Below are positions 1-11,298 of a DNA stretch of 64,000 nucleotides, in pieces. Source of the stretch: Thozetella sp. PMI_491 (Eukaryota > Ascomycota > Sordariomycetes > Chaetosphaeriales > Chaetosphaeriaceae). Location of the stretch: NCBI GenBank assembly GCA_021432635.1, contig MU270020.1:823202-887201 (forward strand), written 5' to 3'. The position numbers and the translations under genes are program-made. The notes below the pieces were generated by a model. It worked only from the letters and a program-made list of their open reading frames with translations. It was not told the DNA's origin and did no database searches. Each line of letters opens with the position of its first letter. Position 1 is the first letter of the stretch.

Positions 1-680
1 TATAAGAGGTCTAGGATAAGCTATATACTAAGAAGGTATAGCAACAAAATAGTACTAATAAGTAGAAACAGCTAGATTTAAGCACCGTTAAAGATAAACA
101 GCCTATTATTATCTATAATTATATCCTAGCTTACAGCTAAGCTATAAATAACACAGGCATATTAACACTAGACTCACTAAGCAGATACTCTTCACAGTCC
201 TTAATTAGATTCAGATCTAGCAAGTAAAATAATAGCTTAAACAACACCACACCAGCTTTCTTACACATCTCTTCTATCCTATCTAAAAAGTAGAAGGACA
301 TATTATTTATAATTAAAACTAATCTTAGATCTAGCTATCTACTACAGAATAGAAGGAGTATCTCGATAAAGGCTTCAAACATTTCAGTATCTGTCATCCC
401 TTTATACACTATAAAATAAATAGTACCGTCCTACATATAAACAGGAAAGATCTAGTATCTCTAGCCCCAGTAGAATTACTTAACCTAGCACAGCCACTTG
501 CCTCTCAGCGCCTGGCCCTTAATTTACATCCCAATTATTCTATCTACGCCACTCTCATCCATATAAACCAGTTAATCTAAGTAGAAATAAAAAACTTCCT
601 CTATATACTTGTCACAAAGGTTAGCATTACACTCTTACGCAATATTTTACATAACTTTCCTCGGCCCGGGATTGTTTTAA
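1..680 (-). mobile_element. RIP-decayed Tc1/mariner-type DNA transposon relic, cut by window edge
   Basis: Read on the minus strand, broken frames recall the DDE transposase of fungal Tc1/mariner elements. The first acidic box reads YMDESGVDRIIG (about 540-560), where relatives have YVDESG-D-R-G. Further on come MTDTEMFEAFIEILL and IINNMSFYFLDRIEEMCKK-GVVL, matching the family's ETFE-FI and VMDNASIH-S-RI--LC--AGV-L boxes; the second catalytic Asp now reads Asn. Many TAA/TAG stops and an AT content far above the neighbours fit C-to-T changes of the RIP type. The 3' part runs off the window and no terminal repeat is visible. The element is inactive. The superfamily call is fairly secure; the exact family is not. 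Confidence 0.75.
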
Positions 681-1379
681 GTTATAGACCCCATTGACGT
701 TCTGGCAGTCACGCATACCGAACACTCGGGTTACATACAATAAATGATACAGGTAAACATGCCATTTGGTGAGCTCGACTGTGAGGTCTATAGCAGGGAG
801 TAAGCCTGACTACATATCAATATGCCATAGTGCATGGGCAGCCCAGTGTAGCATTGAGGCTATCCCTGGCTCCGATCGAGCTGTGCCTCGCTCTAGTAGG
901 GCGATCCTCACTCTTGGGACCTTCTCCGAGCCCTCTAGCACGAGTAATGCGAAAGGAACGTGGATATGTGTAATAGAAATAGAGGACTGGTGTGACGCTT
1001 TGTTAACCTGGGACACAATTGGTGAGCAGGCCTGCATGCCCAGGCTCCCGGGTCGGGAAGGCAACGCCGATTTACTAGCGAATGCAACTATAAACCGGCA
1101 CTGCTAACTTGTAGCGCCACTAAATTGATTTCTAATGGAGGAGACGTTAGTGGCCGCCGGAAGGAAATCTGCTCAATCCTGCTCGTACTGGCTAAATATC
1201 GCCAGCTTGGGACCAGCCGAACTAGCCACAAATCAGAGCGCTTTTACGGTACAACTCACATCGGGACCTACCAAAACAAAGCTAAGGAAATCGTATTTAT
1301 TCACTCGCATAGCTCCACATCGAGATGGGCACAAGACCTCCACTGAAATGGGACCATCGCGCAATACTTAGGACAGAGG
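681..1379. other. Intergenic, promoter side of first reductase gene
   Basis: No conserved coding sequence was recognised. Short overlapping open frames at 766-1107 exist on both strands but resemble nothing and lack intron or codon signals. The stretch separates the transposon relic from the reductase start at 1380. Confidence 0.5.
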
Positions 1380-3831
1380 ATGAGTATATTCAGCGCTAAA
1401 GCCCTCATTATTGCCGCGCTCATCGGCAGCGCGGCCGCTGCTACGAAAGTCTTTACCGGCAGAATCCTGTATGGCGGGACGATCGGACTGGGCTCTCGGC
1501 AGTACTCGCCCGTCACCTGCGCTTTCGCGTGCCAAAACAGCGTGTCAGGATGGATGCTCGACTGCGGGGATAGCATGGACGGTATGTCTTCGATGGAGGG
1601 TATGTCGATGACTCCGGCACCGCAGTGCTACGCAAACAACGATCCGTATCTCCAGACGCTGGCTTGGTGCATTCATACACATTGCCCCGCCGATCTTAGC
1701 CTGTCTGAACTGGAAGCTTTCTGGGAGCTGAACATCGCCGGCCGCATTTTGGCCCCCTCGGCACCCAAGTACTCATACCAGGCGGCGCTGAGTCGCGTTA
1801 CTTCGCCGCCGACGGCCATTGTCAACTCCAGCCTAGTGCTCAACACTACCTCACTAGTTAGCCCTTGGTTGTATACTGCCCAATATGGATCCCTGGCGGG
1901 CATCGAGGCCAATATTTCACTGGATAACCAGTATACGTAAGTGCTCCTCCCCATCTTGACGAGTCACGCTCCTAAAGATCACTACTAGTCTTGTTGTTAT
2001 TCTCGCCTGCTCCTTGGCCCCAATTCTTTTCTCCCTGGCTCGATTTCTACCGTTGCCTCAGTCTGTCGTTAGGTGAGTGCTAGCCAAGTGTCCCTCTAAC
2101 GCCCCTGGCATTCTTCTCCGATATAGCCGCATAAACCAAAAGTCTCTGAAATGTCCTGTCCTATTGAACCTAACGAGAATATACTCGTAGCAAAATTTAC
2201 GCATATGCGATCGATCCTCCCGTATTTGGCTCCCGCCACGCAGTACCGGCTTTCATTGGCCTAGGCATCGTCCCCACACGAGGGCAAGCACTCTTTATCC
2301 TCTATATATGGGCTATTAATATTATTCTTTCTGCGGTCAACTACCAAGTGTATTGGCCCAATCTCTGGTTTAGTACCATGAAGATGGAGATGGCTGACTA
2401 CATTTCTATTCGTACCGGCATGCTGAGTTTTGGCAACTTTGCCCTTGCCGTTCTTTTTGCAAGGTACGTGTAGTCCCCACTCCAAGAGGCCGGGCCCGCC
2501 CAGGTCCTGAAAAGATGATTATTGACTCCTGCTTTGCTTTTGGCAGCCGTAACAACTTCCTTCTCTGGGTGACAGATTGGTCCCGCTCCACCTTTGTGAT
2601 CATCCACAGGTGGATTGCCTTTATCTGCATCCTCCAGGCTTGCATCCATTCTGCCCTATTTCTCCAGCTACAGCTATGGCAAGGAGTCTCTGCCTTGGCA
2701 ACAGAGAGTGCCTATGCGTACTGGTATTGGGGTGTTATTGCAACCTGGGCTCTCGTTCTTGTGCTCCCGCTATCCTTATTGCCAGTTCGCCAAAGAGCAT
2801 ACGAATTCTTCCTCGCATGGCACAATCTCTTCGTTCTCCTCGCCATAATTGCCTCATTCTTGCACATATTCTTCCGCTATCACTGGCAATGGGGTTATGA
2901 GATCTGGGTATGTGTCATATTCTCGATCTTGGCCTTCGATCGTGTGGTTGCCCGCCCCCTGCGCCTAGCCTGCAATGGGTGTCACAGACAAGCCTTCGTC
3001 TCGGTCATTGATGGCGACTATTTGAAGCTCGAGATTCCTGGAGCGGACGCCAAAGGTCAGGCTTTTTTGTACTTTCCCACGCTGACGTGGCGTATCTGGG
3101 AAAACCACCCCTTCTCCGTTGTTCCGATGTCCAGCGGCAGCCTCCTCTCAAACGGCAACGAGCCAAGCAGCTCGCAAACCCGTGGTGACCTTGAATCCGG
3201 AGAAGATGGCAAAGTTGCGAAGCCTACGATGCAGTCCAATGTAATGCACCGCCCACGGCCTCAGTCTCCCGGAATTGCGTTCTTCGTCCGGCGCAGAGGT
3301 GGCCTAACTGCGACGCTCGCTCGCCATGCCGAGGTCACCAGCGACGGAATTCCTGTCTTGATCGAGTCTTCATATGGGCAAAACGCTATGTCTGTTCTAG
3401 GCGCATCCACAACACGCCCGAGCCTTTCTTATCCCAACGTCATCTGTATCGCAGGCGGTGTTGGCATTACTGGAGTCCTACCGCTGCTCGATCGACCCCT
3501 TCTCACAGTACCAGGAACCACGAAGCTATTCTGGTGTGTCCGAACGCAGCCTTTAGTTCGAGCTGTAGAGGAAATGATAGGGGATAGAGTTTTCCATGGG
3601 GAAAAAGGTACTACTAAATGGGGAGGGGCCGAAGTTACCATCTCTGTTGGTAAGCGACTTTTGCTGAAGGAAGTGTTGGAGAAAGAGCTTGCAACCGTCG
3701 AGACCAAACGCGGCACTACGGTGATTGTGTGTGGCCCTGCTGGTATGCTGGATGAAGTCCGTGTTTGCGTTTGTGAGCTGGCTAGGAAAGGTGCTGTCCT
3801 TCGGTTTGTGGAGGAGCGTTTTGTTTGTTAG
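1380..3831 (+). CDS. Ferric/cupric reductase, FRE family, Met-rich ectodomain
   Basis: Proposed exons 1380-1936, 1989-2072, 2191-2463 and 2547-3831 give 732 residues with matching phases. The product is a plasma- or vacuolar-membrane metalloreductase moving electrons from NADPH through FAD and two haems to Fe3+ or Cu2+. A signal peptide (1-20) is followed by a Cys-containing outer domain with the Met cluster SMDGMSSMEGMSM, then membrane helices carrying the haem histidines (HRW about 325, H about 339, and a second pair near 395-415). The FAD-binding WENHPFSV lies near 491, the nucleotide site GGVGITG near 607 and CGPAGM near 700, with the family's acidic-aromatic tail. It lies 1.3 kb upstream of a paralogue in the same direction. 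The Met cluster suggests copper handling (inference). It differs from the paralogue in having three introns instead of one. Family certain; metal preference not. Confidence 0.92.
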
Positions 3832-5152
3832 CCCGTGACCTGAAGGAGTTGAATCAATAATTGAGGCTCACTCCAGCGAATTCGCAATCATGTTCATTTG
3901 GGTTTCGCTACCGGTTGGTTCATTGTCTAGGTGGTAAGCTATGTAATGTCTGTGAAACAGACTTTTTTACATATATGTCCTGCAATGAATTAGAAGCAGA
4001 TTTTGTCTCTATAAACTGTGCCGCGTGTCGTGATACATTCCCCGTTTCCGCCGCTTACTAGTTTCTGTGGCACAAAGATGTGAATTTGTAATTTGCAACC
4101 GACACCTCGCGTCATCGACGCCTCTTATGTGTTCATCAGGTCTAGCGCGGCTTCTCCTCCAGGTTCGTGTGGGCCGCTGGGTTGGATGAAGTGGTGGAAA
4201 TAGCAATACTGTGGTAGAAGTCATATAAAGTGTCTCCATTAAGTTAAATAACTTAAATGAATTAATTATTAAAAAGTAGAGACTACAAGATACCATTTAA
4301 GTAAAGACTTAGATCTTAAATATTGAATCACTCTTTAATAATTCTTCCCTAATTATGTTATGGTTGACTAGGTGGTGATTACCCTCTTATGATTACTGTG
4401 TGATCATCACCTGATCGTGAGGCTCGTGCTGCTGATTGGTTGTTCTACCGGTGTTGGAGCCCGAGGCCTTGACCCAGAGGTTCTGCCGTGGCTATCCGCC
4501 TTAGGCGGTCGGAACCGGGGGGTGATTCATGCTCGTAACAAAGTTTAACATGTTTTTCAGTTCCAAGGCAGGCAGGTTTACCCAAGTGAGTAGCGGGATC
4601 TAAGTGACAAGACCCACACATGCTCGTAACAACGTACGTGTATGGGACCTCCTCTAGAGTGCTAAACGATTGTGTCTGGTCGGCTAGTTGGCTCCTGACA
4701 TCCATTTCATATGCTCAATGTGCACTATTGGACAATAAACAACCAGGAAGACATTAGGGTCTGGTGGCCCCGGTGCGTGAGTTTGAGCACATTAGCAAGT
4801 GTACAGTCGCATCGGCTGATGTTCGCTTCTTGCCAAAATCGGTTAGTATATATGTAAGTAGAGGGCGTTCTGGTGTCCTCTGTATGGATAAAATGATAAA
4901 ATGGCGTTTTATAGCCACATACAAGCCTGGATCTCCTAGCTCAAGTCTAAGATTTATCTCTGTTGTGCGGTGCTTCTCGTCCCTCAATCTCCTACAGAAG
5001 ACGCGCGCTGGGTGATATAAAGGCTAGCAGAGGTGCCAAGACATGAAGCAGACACCGGCTTGCTTCTCTCCCTCCGGAATGAAACAGTGCACCTGACATC
5101 TATGACTTGTAACAGCGACATCGGCAATCAAGCGGCAGAAAACTAAGGAGAG
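3832..5152. other. Intergenic between reductase paralogues
   Basis: No gene is recognised. The stretch 4240-4340 is AT-rich. The 12-mer catgctcgtaac occurs twice (about 4528 and 4620). A TATAAA box at 5016-5021 lies about 130 bp before the second reductase start and is its likely core promoter. Confidence 0.5.
5016..5021 (+). promoter_or_regulatory. TATA box of second reductase gene
   Basis: TATAAA lies 132 bp before the ATG at 5153, a normal spacing for a fungal core promoter with a leader of about 100 bp. Confidence 0.45.
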
Positions 5153-7470
5153 ATGAGTGCTACAATGACATGTCTGGTAGCAGCTTTGCTGCTACCTAGC
5201 CTGGCAGCTGCGACCACTGGACGGCCCGGCTATGGCTTCGTCGGATATCCTATAGTCATGTACAAACCCTGCTGTGCATATTCTTGCCGGGGGGTAGTCT
5301 CTGGCTTCATGTTGAACTGCACTTCCCGGGATTTGAGCGATATGTCCGGCATGGGCGGGACGCGAAAGCGTATGAGCATGGGTTCCGACGACAGCCCGAC
5401 TCCGGAATGCTATGCACTAACGACGCGTTCCTTCAAACACTGGCCTGGTGCTTAAAGACCAAGTGTTCCGATTCGTACAACGTTAGCACACTGGAGTCCT
5501 GGTGGGAGCAGAACGTCGCCGGACGTATGTCTGTCAACCAGCAGCCGGCCCCCAAGGAATCCTACCAAGAGGCGCTGATGATGATCACCGCTACTCCGAA
5601 TGTGACGCTGCACTCCGGCGACGTCCTCAACACCACTGCTGTGGTGGATGACACCGAATACATCACTACTGCTAATGGGAACTGCAACTTCGAGGCCAAC
5701 GATATTAGACACGAGACATACGGGTAAGCCGGGAAACATCAAAGGCATTGTGAAATGCAAGAAAATAGGCTGACAAAATTTTACAGTCTGGTACTGCTCT
5801 TAACTGGTGCGGTCATCCCGATCGCATTTTCTCTTCTCAGATTTATTCCCTTCCCGACGCGGTGGAGAACTGCCTTCTATGCCTATCTAATCGACCCTCC
5901 AGCGTTCGGTTCTCGCCACGCCCAGCCGGTATTTTTTGGAACAGCAAATGTGCCTACGCGCGGGCAGGCCTTTTTCATATTCTATTTGATTGGAATCAAC
6001 ATTATTCTCTCTTCGGTAGGGTATGTGTCGAGCCAGCCCAACAGCTGGTACGCATCCGAGGCCTTGGAGATTGCGAGCTACGTGTCAAACCGCACCGGCG
6101 TCTTGGCCCTGGCCAACCTCCCGCTGTTGGTGTTATACGCCGGCCGTAATAACATCCTGTTGTGGACCACCAATTGGTCACATCCCACGTTCCTCCTGCT
6201 CCATCGCTGGGTAGCGATCCTTTGCACCGTGGAGGCCTGCCTGCACTCGGCCATCTACCTCCAGATCTACCTTAACAACGACGGATACGACGCAACGTCA
6301 GAAAGCAAGCTACCGTACTGGTACTGGGGAATCATTGCAACCATCTGCCTCGCAATCCTTTTACCACTGTCGTTGCTGCCTATACGTCGAAAGCTGTACG
6401 AAATCTTTTTGTCCAGCCACATAGCGCTAGCCGTCCTCGCTTCGGTAGGCTGTTATCAGCACATTGTGCTTCGATTCGACCACCAATGGGGCTACGAAAC
6501 ATGGGTATATATTGGGGCTGCCGTCTGGGTTTTTGATAGAATATTTCGCATCCTTCGATGGGCTCAGAACGGTGTCAAGAGAGCATACATCACGAAAATC
6601 GATGACGACTACCTTCGCATTGACATACCCGCCATGTCTGCATCTGGGCATGTTTATCTACACTTTCCCACATTAACCTGGCGCATATGGGAGAACCATC
6701 CTTTCTCAGTAGCCGGGATAACTCGTCGCCATCGCATTGATGATTTCGAAGCCGGTGGGCAATCAACAACGGAACCAGCATCTGAAGCAGGGTCTCGGGC
6801 CGAAGACGAAAAGCTAGCGACAGCTTCCAACAGGCAGGCATCGACGTCTCCGTCGCGCTCCAATAACTTAATAGGCGGCGGAACCCGTGGTATTAGCCTA
6901 TTCGTTCGAAAGCAGGGCGGTTTAACATCCCTACTAGCCTCCAAAGTCAACGTTACAGCCGGGCTTCCGGTCCTGGTCGAGTCTTCCTACAACTCTCACG
7001 GCGTCACTGCTTTACAAGAGAGCAATTCAACCCCGAAACTATCTTCAAATGTCATTTTCATCGTTGGGGGTGTGGGCATCACTGCCATATTGCCATACAT
7101 TACCAGTTCAAACCCCCAGCTTCTCGGCGGGCAGAGGAAACTATACTGGGGGGTTAGGACCCCTGGTCTGGCTAAGGCGATCAACAAAATTTTTGAAGAA
7201 AATGCTCATTCCAACGACGATGAAGCTGAGAGTCTATATCGGAAGCACTGGGCGGATGTCGAGGTAGAAATTTCGGTTGGTCAGAGACTGAACATACGAA
7301 GCCTGTTGGAAGCAGATTTATGCGATCAGGAGAGCAAAGACAGCGTTCCGACCACTGTTGTAGTCTGCGGGCCCCCGGATATGGCAGACGCGGTCCGATG
7401 TGTTGTCTCTGGGTTGGTGAGACACCAAGGAATCGCGGTCCTCTTACTCGAGGAGAGCTTCAGTTGGTAA
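5153..7470 (+). CDS. Second ferric/cupric reductase paralogue with apparent frameshift
   Basis: Exons 5153-5723 and 5787-7470; about 750 residues if the frame is continuous. It has the same architecture as the upstream gene: signal peptide, Cys-rich outer domain with a Met-rich patch (LSDMSGMGG and RMSMGS), bis-haem helices, WENHPFSV near 494, GGVGIT near 617 and CGPPDM near 718, ending in the family-type EESFSW. The single intron sits where the paralogue's first intron is; the other two are absent. The first exon changes frame near 5415-5425: it reads ..TPECYA in one frame and continues as NDAFLQTLAWC in another, where the paralogue reads QCYANNDPYLQTLAWC without a break. One base is missing or two are extra, and no intron there would repair it. 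This may be an assembly error or recent loss; the rest is intact. Confidence 0.85.
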
Positions 7471-7584
7471 TGAGACGACGCCGTCTAGTAATCAAGAATC
7501 CATAAGCTGTAATATTCTAGTGAAGTCAAGTCCTAGCGACCCCAGGTGGCATTCTCTAACTGAAATTGAACTCAAAGTGCAAGG

Positions 7585-9430
7585 CTACCATCTCCTTTGT
7601 TTAAAGAACCAGCCTTGCCTCATTAGGTCCCAATGGAACATATGCCCTCTTTGCCGGTTTACCCAGGTAGTATACCCAATCAAGGCGCACACTACACTAA
7701 TCCAGCTCGACAAAGCTACCCACTTAAACAAGCTAGGATTAGGAAACACAATGGCCGAACTAGCCCCTAGGAGCTCGATGGTATGGACTATCGAGCTCTC
7801 CGCTCCAGCGAAGCGGGCTCTCTCGTCATCGGCGACCAATATCTGTGTAAGCTGCTGGGTCGTGAGGCTGTAGGTCTCTACCCCTAGGCGGGAAAGAGAC
7901 AGAAATGAAAAGAGCAGGATACTTGGTATCAAGGTTGGTGTTGGCTTGATGGCGGGTGAGACATCCGCCGTGGAGCTTAACCATAGAATTGTAAACACGG
8001 GAATCTGTTGAGAAGATTGATTTAGGGAAGAGGATAGCTTGCTTGACCCGGGAGAACACGTACCAGAGTGAAGGCGAACCACGAGAATGCCCAAAGACCC
8101 AAGCGCTGAAGACCAATTATTATTTCCGTCTCTGGACCTACTCGGCTCTCATACCCGACCTCTCCGTCTTCTTGATCGTCATATTGGTCCTCAAGAAGCC
8201 CGGTGCCTGCCTCGTCGTTCGCAGGTTCAACTACCCGCGCACTGGGGTTTGCGTGGTGCAAGGCGAGCCCGGCATATCTAATGCCGATCGGCGTGATAAC
8301 TGTGCTCGCGATCTCGACAAGTGTACCAAGAGTCCTGGCTACCGTTATGGTGTCTAGGGAGTACCCAAGGTTGAGAAGATGTGTAATAAAGGTAGCTCTC
8401 CAGTTCAGCGAGCTATAGTTGAGCAAGGCGAGCATCAACGACGGTATCCAGACGGAGCTTGAGAAGTAGACTTCAAATGGCCGAAGCATATTCGATGCAG
8501 CCACATATACCGAGTGTCTTCCAGGCCCCATGCTAAGAGTTGGAGAAATCCGTGGTATCGGCTTCGGAGCTTGCAAAATCTTACTGCTAGCCCATACGTG
8601 TCTTGCCGAGTACAGTTCCATGGGAAGGCATGCCAGACTAGTACATGCGGTGTAAAACACCCCCATGCGTGTCGAGCCGCGCATAGATATTACTCGAGAG
8701 ATCACGATAACCGAGAACAGCCTACAGACGAAATTAATTCTCAACATGACAGCATTCAGGTGGGCTAGGTTATATGGTCGATTTGCCGGAGCCGCCACAG
8801 TAACGACCCAGTCTCGCTCCACAGAAATAGAATTCGCCAAAGAACTCAGTCTTTCCACGACGTCAAGCACGACCGTTCCAGCGAAAAGCATCTTTTTGAA
8901 GAAGCTGGACACTTCTTCACGATCGGAAGGGTCCTGGCTCAGTACGACTAGCCAAACACAGCTGGACAGGATAGTGGCGGCCCTGTTGAGCAAGATGGTC
9001 CTTGACAGAGTGCGCAACCGGTTTGGGGAGTTGTTGACCCATTGACCTACTGACGATGAGGTTACCATTACGGAGAAGAAGATAATGGCCATTCTATGGT
9101 ATTCCGCTGTCAGCAGTCTCCTTGCGAGGCGAGCTAGAAAGGAAAAGCAGTACCTTGTTGCGGGGACTTGTAGGTTGTCCGGAAAAGCAGCCGCGGTAAA
9201 GAGAATCTAAATCGTTGTTAATAACTTGTACATGCGTATGTACAATGATCACGGTCATGAAGACTCACTGTGGCGAACTCGTAGCCCTTGGCATTCCATG
9301 CCATGAGCGCATGGTTCAAGTATAGGTTCCATGCTTGTTGTGTCGAGAGGGATGTGCCCGAGTGGTGATTGCCATGTAGCCGGCTCGGCGCGCTGTCTTG
9401 GACCCCGAGCCGCTCTTCACTTGTAGCCAT
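7585..9430 (-). CDS. Ferroportin-family iron exporter (SLC40-like)
   Basis: Exons (minus) 9430-9269, 9206-8064 and 8004-7585 give 574 residues. Ferroportins are the only known family of cellular Fe2+ exporters. Family marks, in order: an N-terminal helix after LYLNHALMAWNAKGYEFAT, the R/K-rich loop NNSPNRLRTLSRTILLNRAA, the NAVMLRINFVCRLFSVIVIS segment (relatives: N-V-RRIDL-CK-L-P), then after a variable acidic loop the C-terminal helices with SRLGVETYSLTTQQLTQ and ER-RFAGAESS. The 59-bp intron 8005-8063 was fixed by phase and branch site. It is tail-to-tail with the second reductase, only 114 bp apart. Together the three genes form a metal-handling block. Fungal members may act at the plasma membrane or vacuole; location cannot be read here. 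Confidence 0.88.
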
Positions 9431-10060
9431 ACTTCTGCTAGATGCTGTCACAAGGAAAAGGAATTTTTCATCACACATCAGCAAGATAGCTTGGCCATCT
9501 GAGCTGAGTAGGTTTGAGCATGTTTCTTGATGACTAACGCGACTGGCCCATACGGGACTAGGACTTCAAATAAACAATCATTTGCATCCTACGCAAACGG
9601 TTTTTTTTTTTTCGAACAATAGCGCTTCCTGCGATTCATAATGCGCAAACAGCTCTCTTAAGCTTGCATCTGCTTTAGTGTATTTCTCTTGCCATCAAAA
9701 CTACTACTATGGTGAATTATTTAAGACTAGCCCCCCCTCGTCGATAGCTTCATTTATTAGGGGGCATTTGGCGGCTAGCACTTGCTAAGTCTCGCCTCAT
9801 ACACGAGGGGGTTACTGTCGTCCGGTTGCAGAAGCAAGTGTGTTCTTGGCCCACGTTTTTCGGGGGCAAGGATACGAGGTTGGAAGCAGCGACAGAAAGT
9901 CAAGAGCCCTGCTGCTGGACGACCACAGCTACAGAAAGTTGTACTTTTCCATGCTCCACTGCTAAAATTCTTATTGCTCCACGCTTTCCGTAAATTGGCT
10001 GGACGCAGCACTGGTAATAAGACCTGAGTCACTAGCAGTGTGAAAGATATACTGCTCTGA
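9431..10060. other. Intergenic
   Basis: Upstream region of the ferroportin gene. It holds a T-run near 9601-9613 and no recognisable gene. Confidence 0.4.
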
Positions 10061-10780
10061 CTACTGAGCATCCAACCCAAAGGCTAGCCGCACCATCTCG
10101 TACACTGGACCCTTGTCTGCCTGCGGCAAACGGCCGAGGTTAACAAAACAGACATATATCCTTGATGCTGGGCTGTCTAGCACTTGAGCTAACGATGCTT
10201 TTGGAGATGTCCCTTGCTGCTTGAGATCTTCCTCCGCGTTCTGGAACTTCTTCTTGTATGTATCGCGTGCTTGCTCCTTCCGCAACACATTTCTATATGC
10301 TATATGGTAAGGGTTGTGCAGGATATCTTGAGCTACTTTGTCCGAATCCAGTTGTGGGAACGGCATTGAATAGTGGTTGACCTGCCATGGGGCAAATTGG
10401 GCGATCTCCCAGTCGATAATAGTGATAAATTCGAGACTATTATTGATAAGGATGTTTTGAGTGCAGAGATCCATATGGTTCAGTGAAAATAAAGCCTTTA
10501 TATTACTATCCTCAAATAATGTGGTCTTCTTCATAATGTCATGGCAGATGATAGCGCCTATCCTTGCAATAGATTCGGTATCGAAATTATGAATTGCAGC
10601 CTGTCCAATAATACTGTAGTACTCGGTTGCTGTAGAGAAGGGTCCGGCATACTGGAGTCTTTGTACAGGAGCAGCGGCTAGTTATTCGACCACAGGCTCT
10701 CCAGCTTGGAAAAGGCAAGGAATGGATATAATATAAGGGCATACTAGAGCTGCTAGTTCGGCTTATACCCTTGTCCATTA
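10061..10780 (-). pseudogene. Decayed APH-family (aminoglycoside phosphotransferase-like) gene, C-terminal part
   Basis: The minus strand encodes the C-terminal half of a fungal APH-like small-molecule kinase domain: FSTATEYYSIIG, then the catalytic-loop motif LNHMDLCTQNIL (H-D-x4-N) and the metal-binding IDWE, followed by HYSMPFP and a tail ending at 10061. The clean frame runs from about 10681 down. Just upstream the homologous text AGEPVVE is followed by TAA at 10682-10684, and beyond that the DNA becomes AT-rich and the N-terminal lobe cannot be found. It lies beside a MITE and in DNA with RIP-like composition, so it looks like a former gene eroded from its 5' side. APH-like genes are numerous in such fungi; the substrate is unknown. 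Confidence 0.65.
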
Positions 10781-10862
10781 GGCCATGATATATTCTTAGG
10801 TTGTCTCCTGGGTATCGTTATATAGATATTTTAAAAGAAATAATATACATACTGATAAGTTA

Positions 10863-10953
10863 ACGTAATCCATATGTGGGTGGATCATACAAGTGGATGG
10901 ATCACTTCAAAACACACATAAAATCGAAGATTTCTTAGCTTTCTAGCACCATC
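10863..10953 (+). repeat. Left terminal inverted repeat of MITE
   Basis: This is the inverse of 11208-11298, differing at about five of 91 positions. Confidence 0.88.
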
Positions 10954-11207
10954 AATTCATGCTCAAGTATTATATAACTTCTACATAGTTATTTATGCAG
11001 GCACCTATATCTGTTAAGGTTTTATTTAAAATTTAAAATATTTTTTGGTGAATCTATTGAGAAAATAAATTAAAGTGGAGAATTCCACTCTCTGCTTTTT
11101 TAATTTACAGCCAAGAAATTTTTTAAAAAGTCTAAAGAAAATAAAAATAGGTTTATTATCATCTTTAAAGAGTATAATCTATATTTTATAATTATCCAAT
11201 TTAATTT

Positions 11208-11298
11208 GGTGGTGTTAGAAAGCTAAGAAATTCTCGATTTTATGTGTGTTTTGAAGTGATCCATCCACTTGTATGATACACCCACATATGGATTACGT
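11208..11298 (-). repeat. Right terminal inverted repeat of MITE
   Basis: Inverse partner of the left arm; followed by the TA duplication. Confidence 0.88.

Larger units (their letters stand above)
10863..11298. mobile_element. MITE with ~90-bp terminal inverted repeats and TA duplication
   Basis: A 436-bp element begins acgtaatccatatgtgggtg and ends with its inverse. The two arms (about 10863-10953 and 11208-11298) match over about 90 bp with roughly five differences, mostly C/T-type. The dinucleotide TA flanks both ends (10861-10862 and 11299-11300), as expected for Tc1/mariner/pogo-type integration. The interior (about 250 bp) is very AT-rich with no transposase frame, so it is non-autonomous. 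The high arm identity suggests a fairly young copy or preserved arms. Confidence 0.88.

Noticed and set aside
766-1107. Open frames on both strands before the first reductase gene
   Set aside because: Overlapping opposite frames without motifs, introns or leader; probably chance.
9118-9153. A GTACTG...AG segment in the ferroportin gene read as a 36-bp intron
   Set aside because: Too short for a fungal intron; the segment is open and in frame, and reading through gives a continuous helix-loop sequence.
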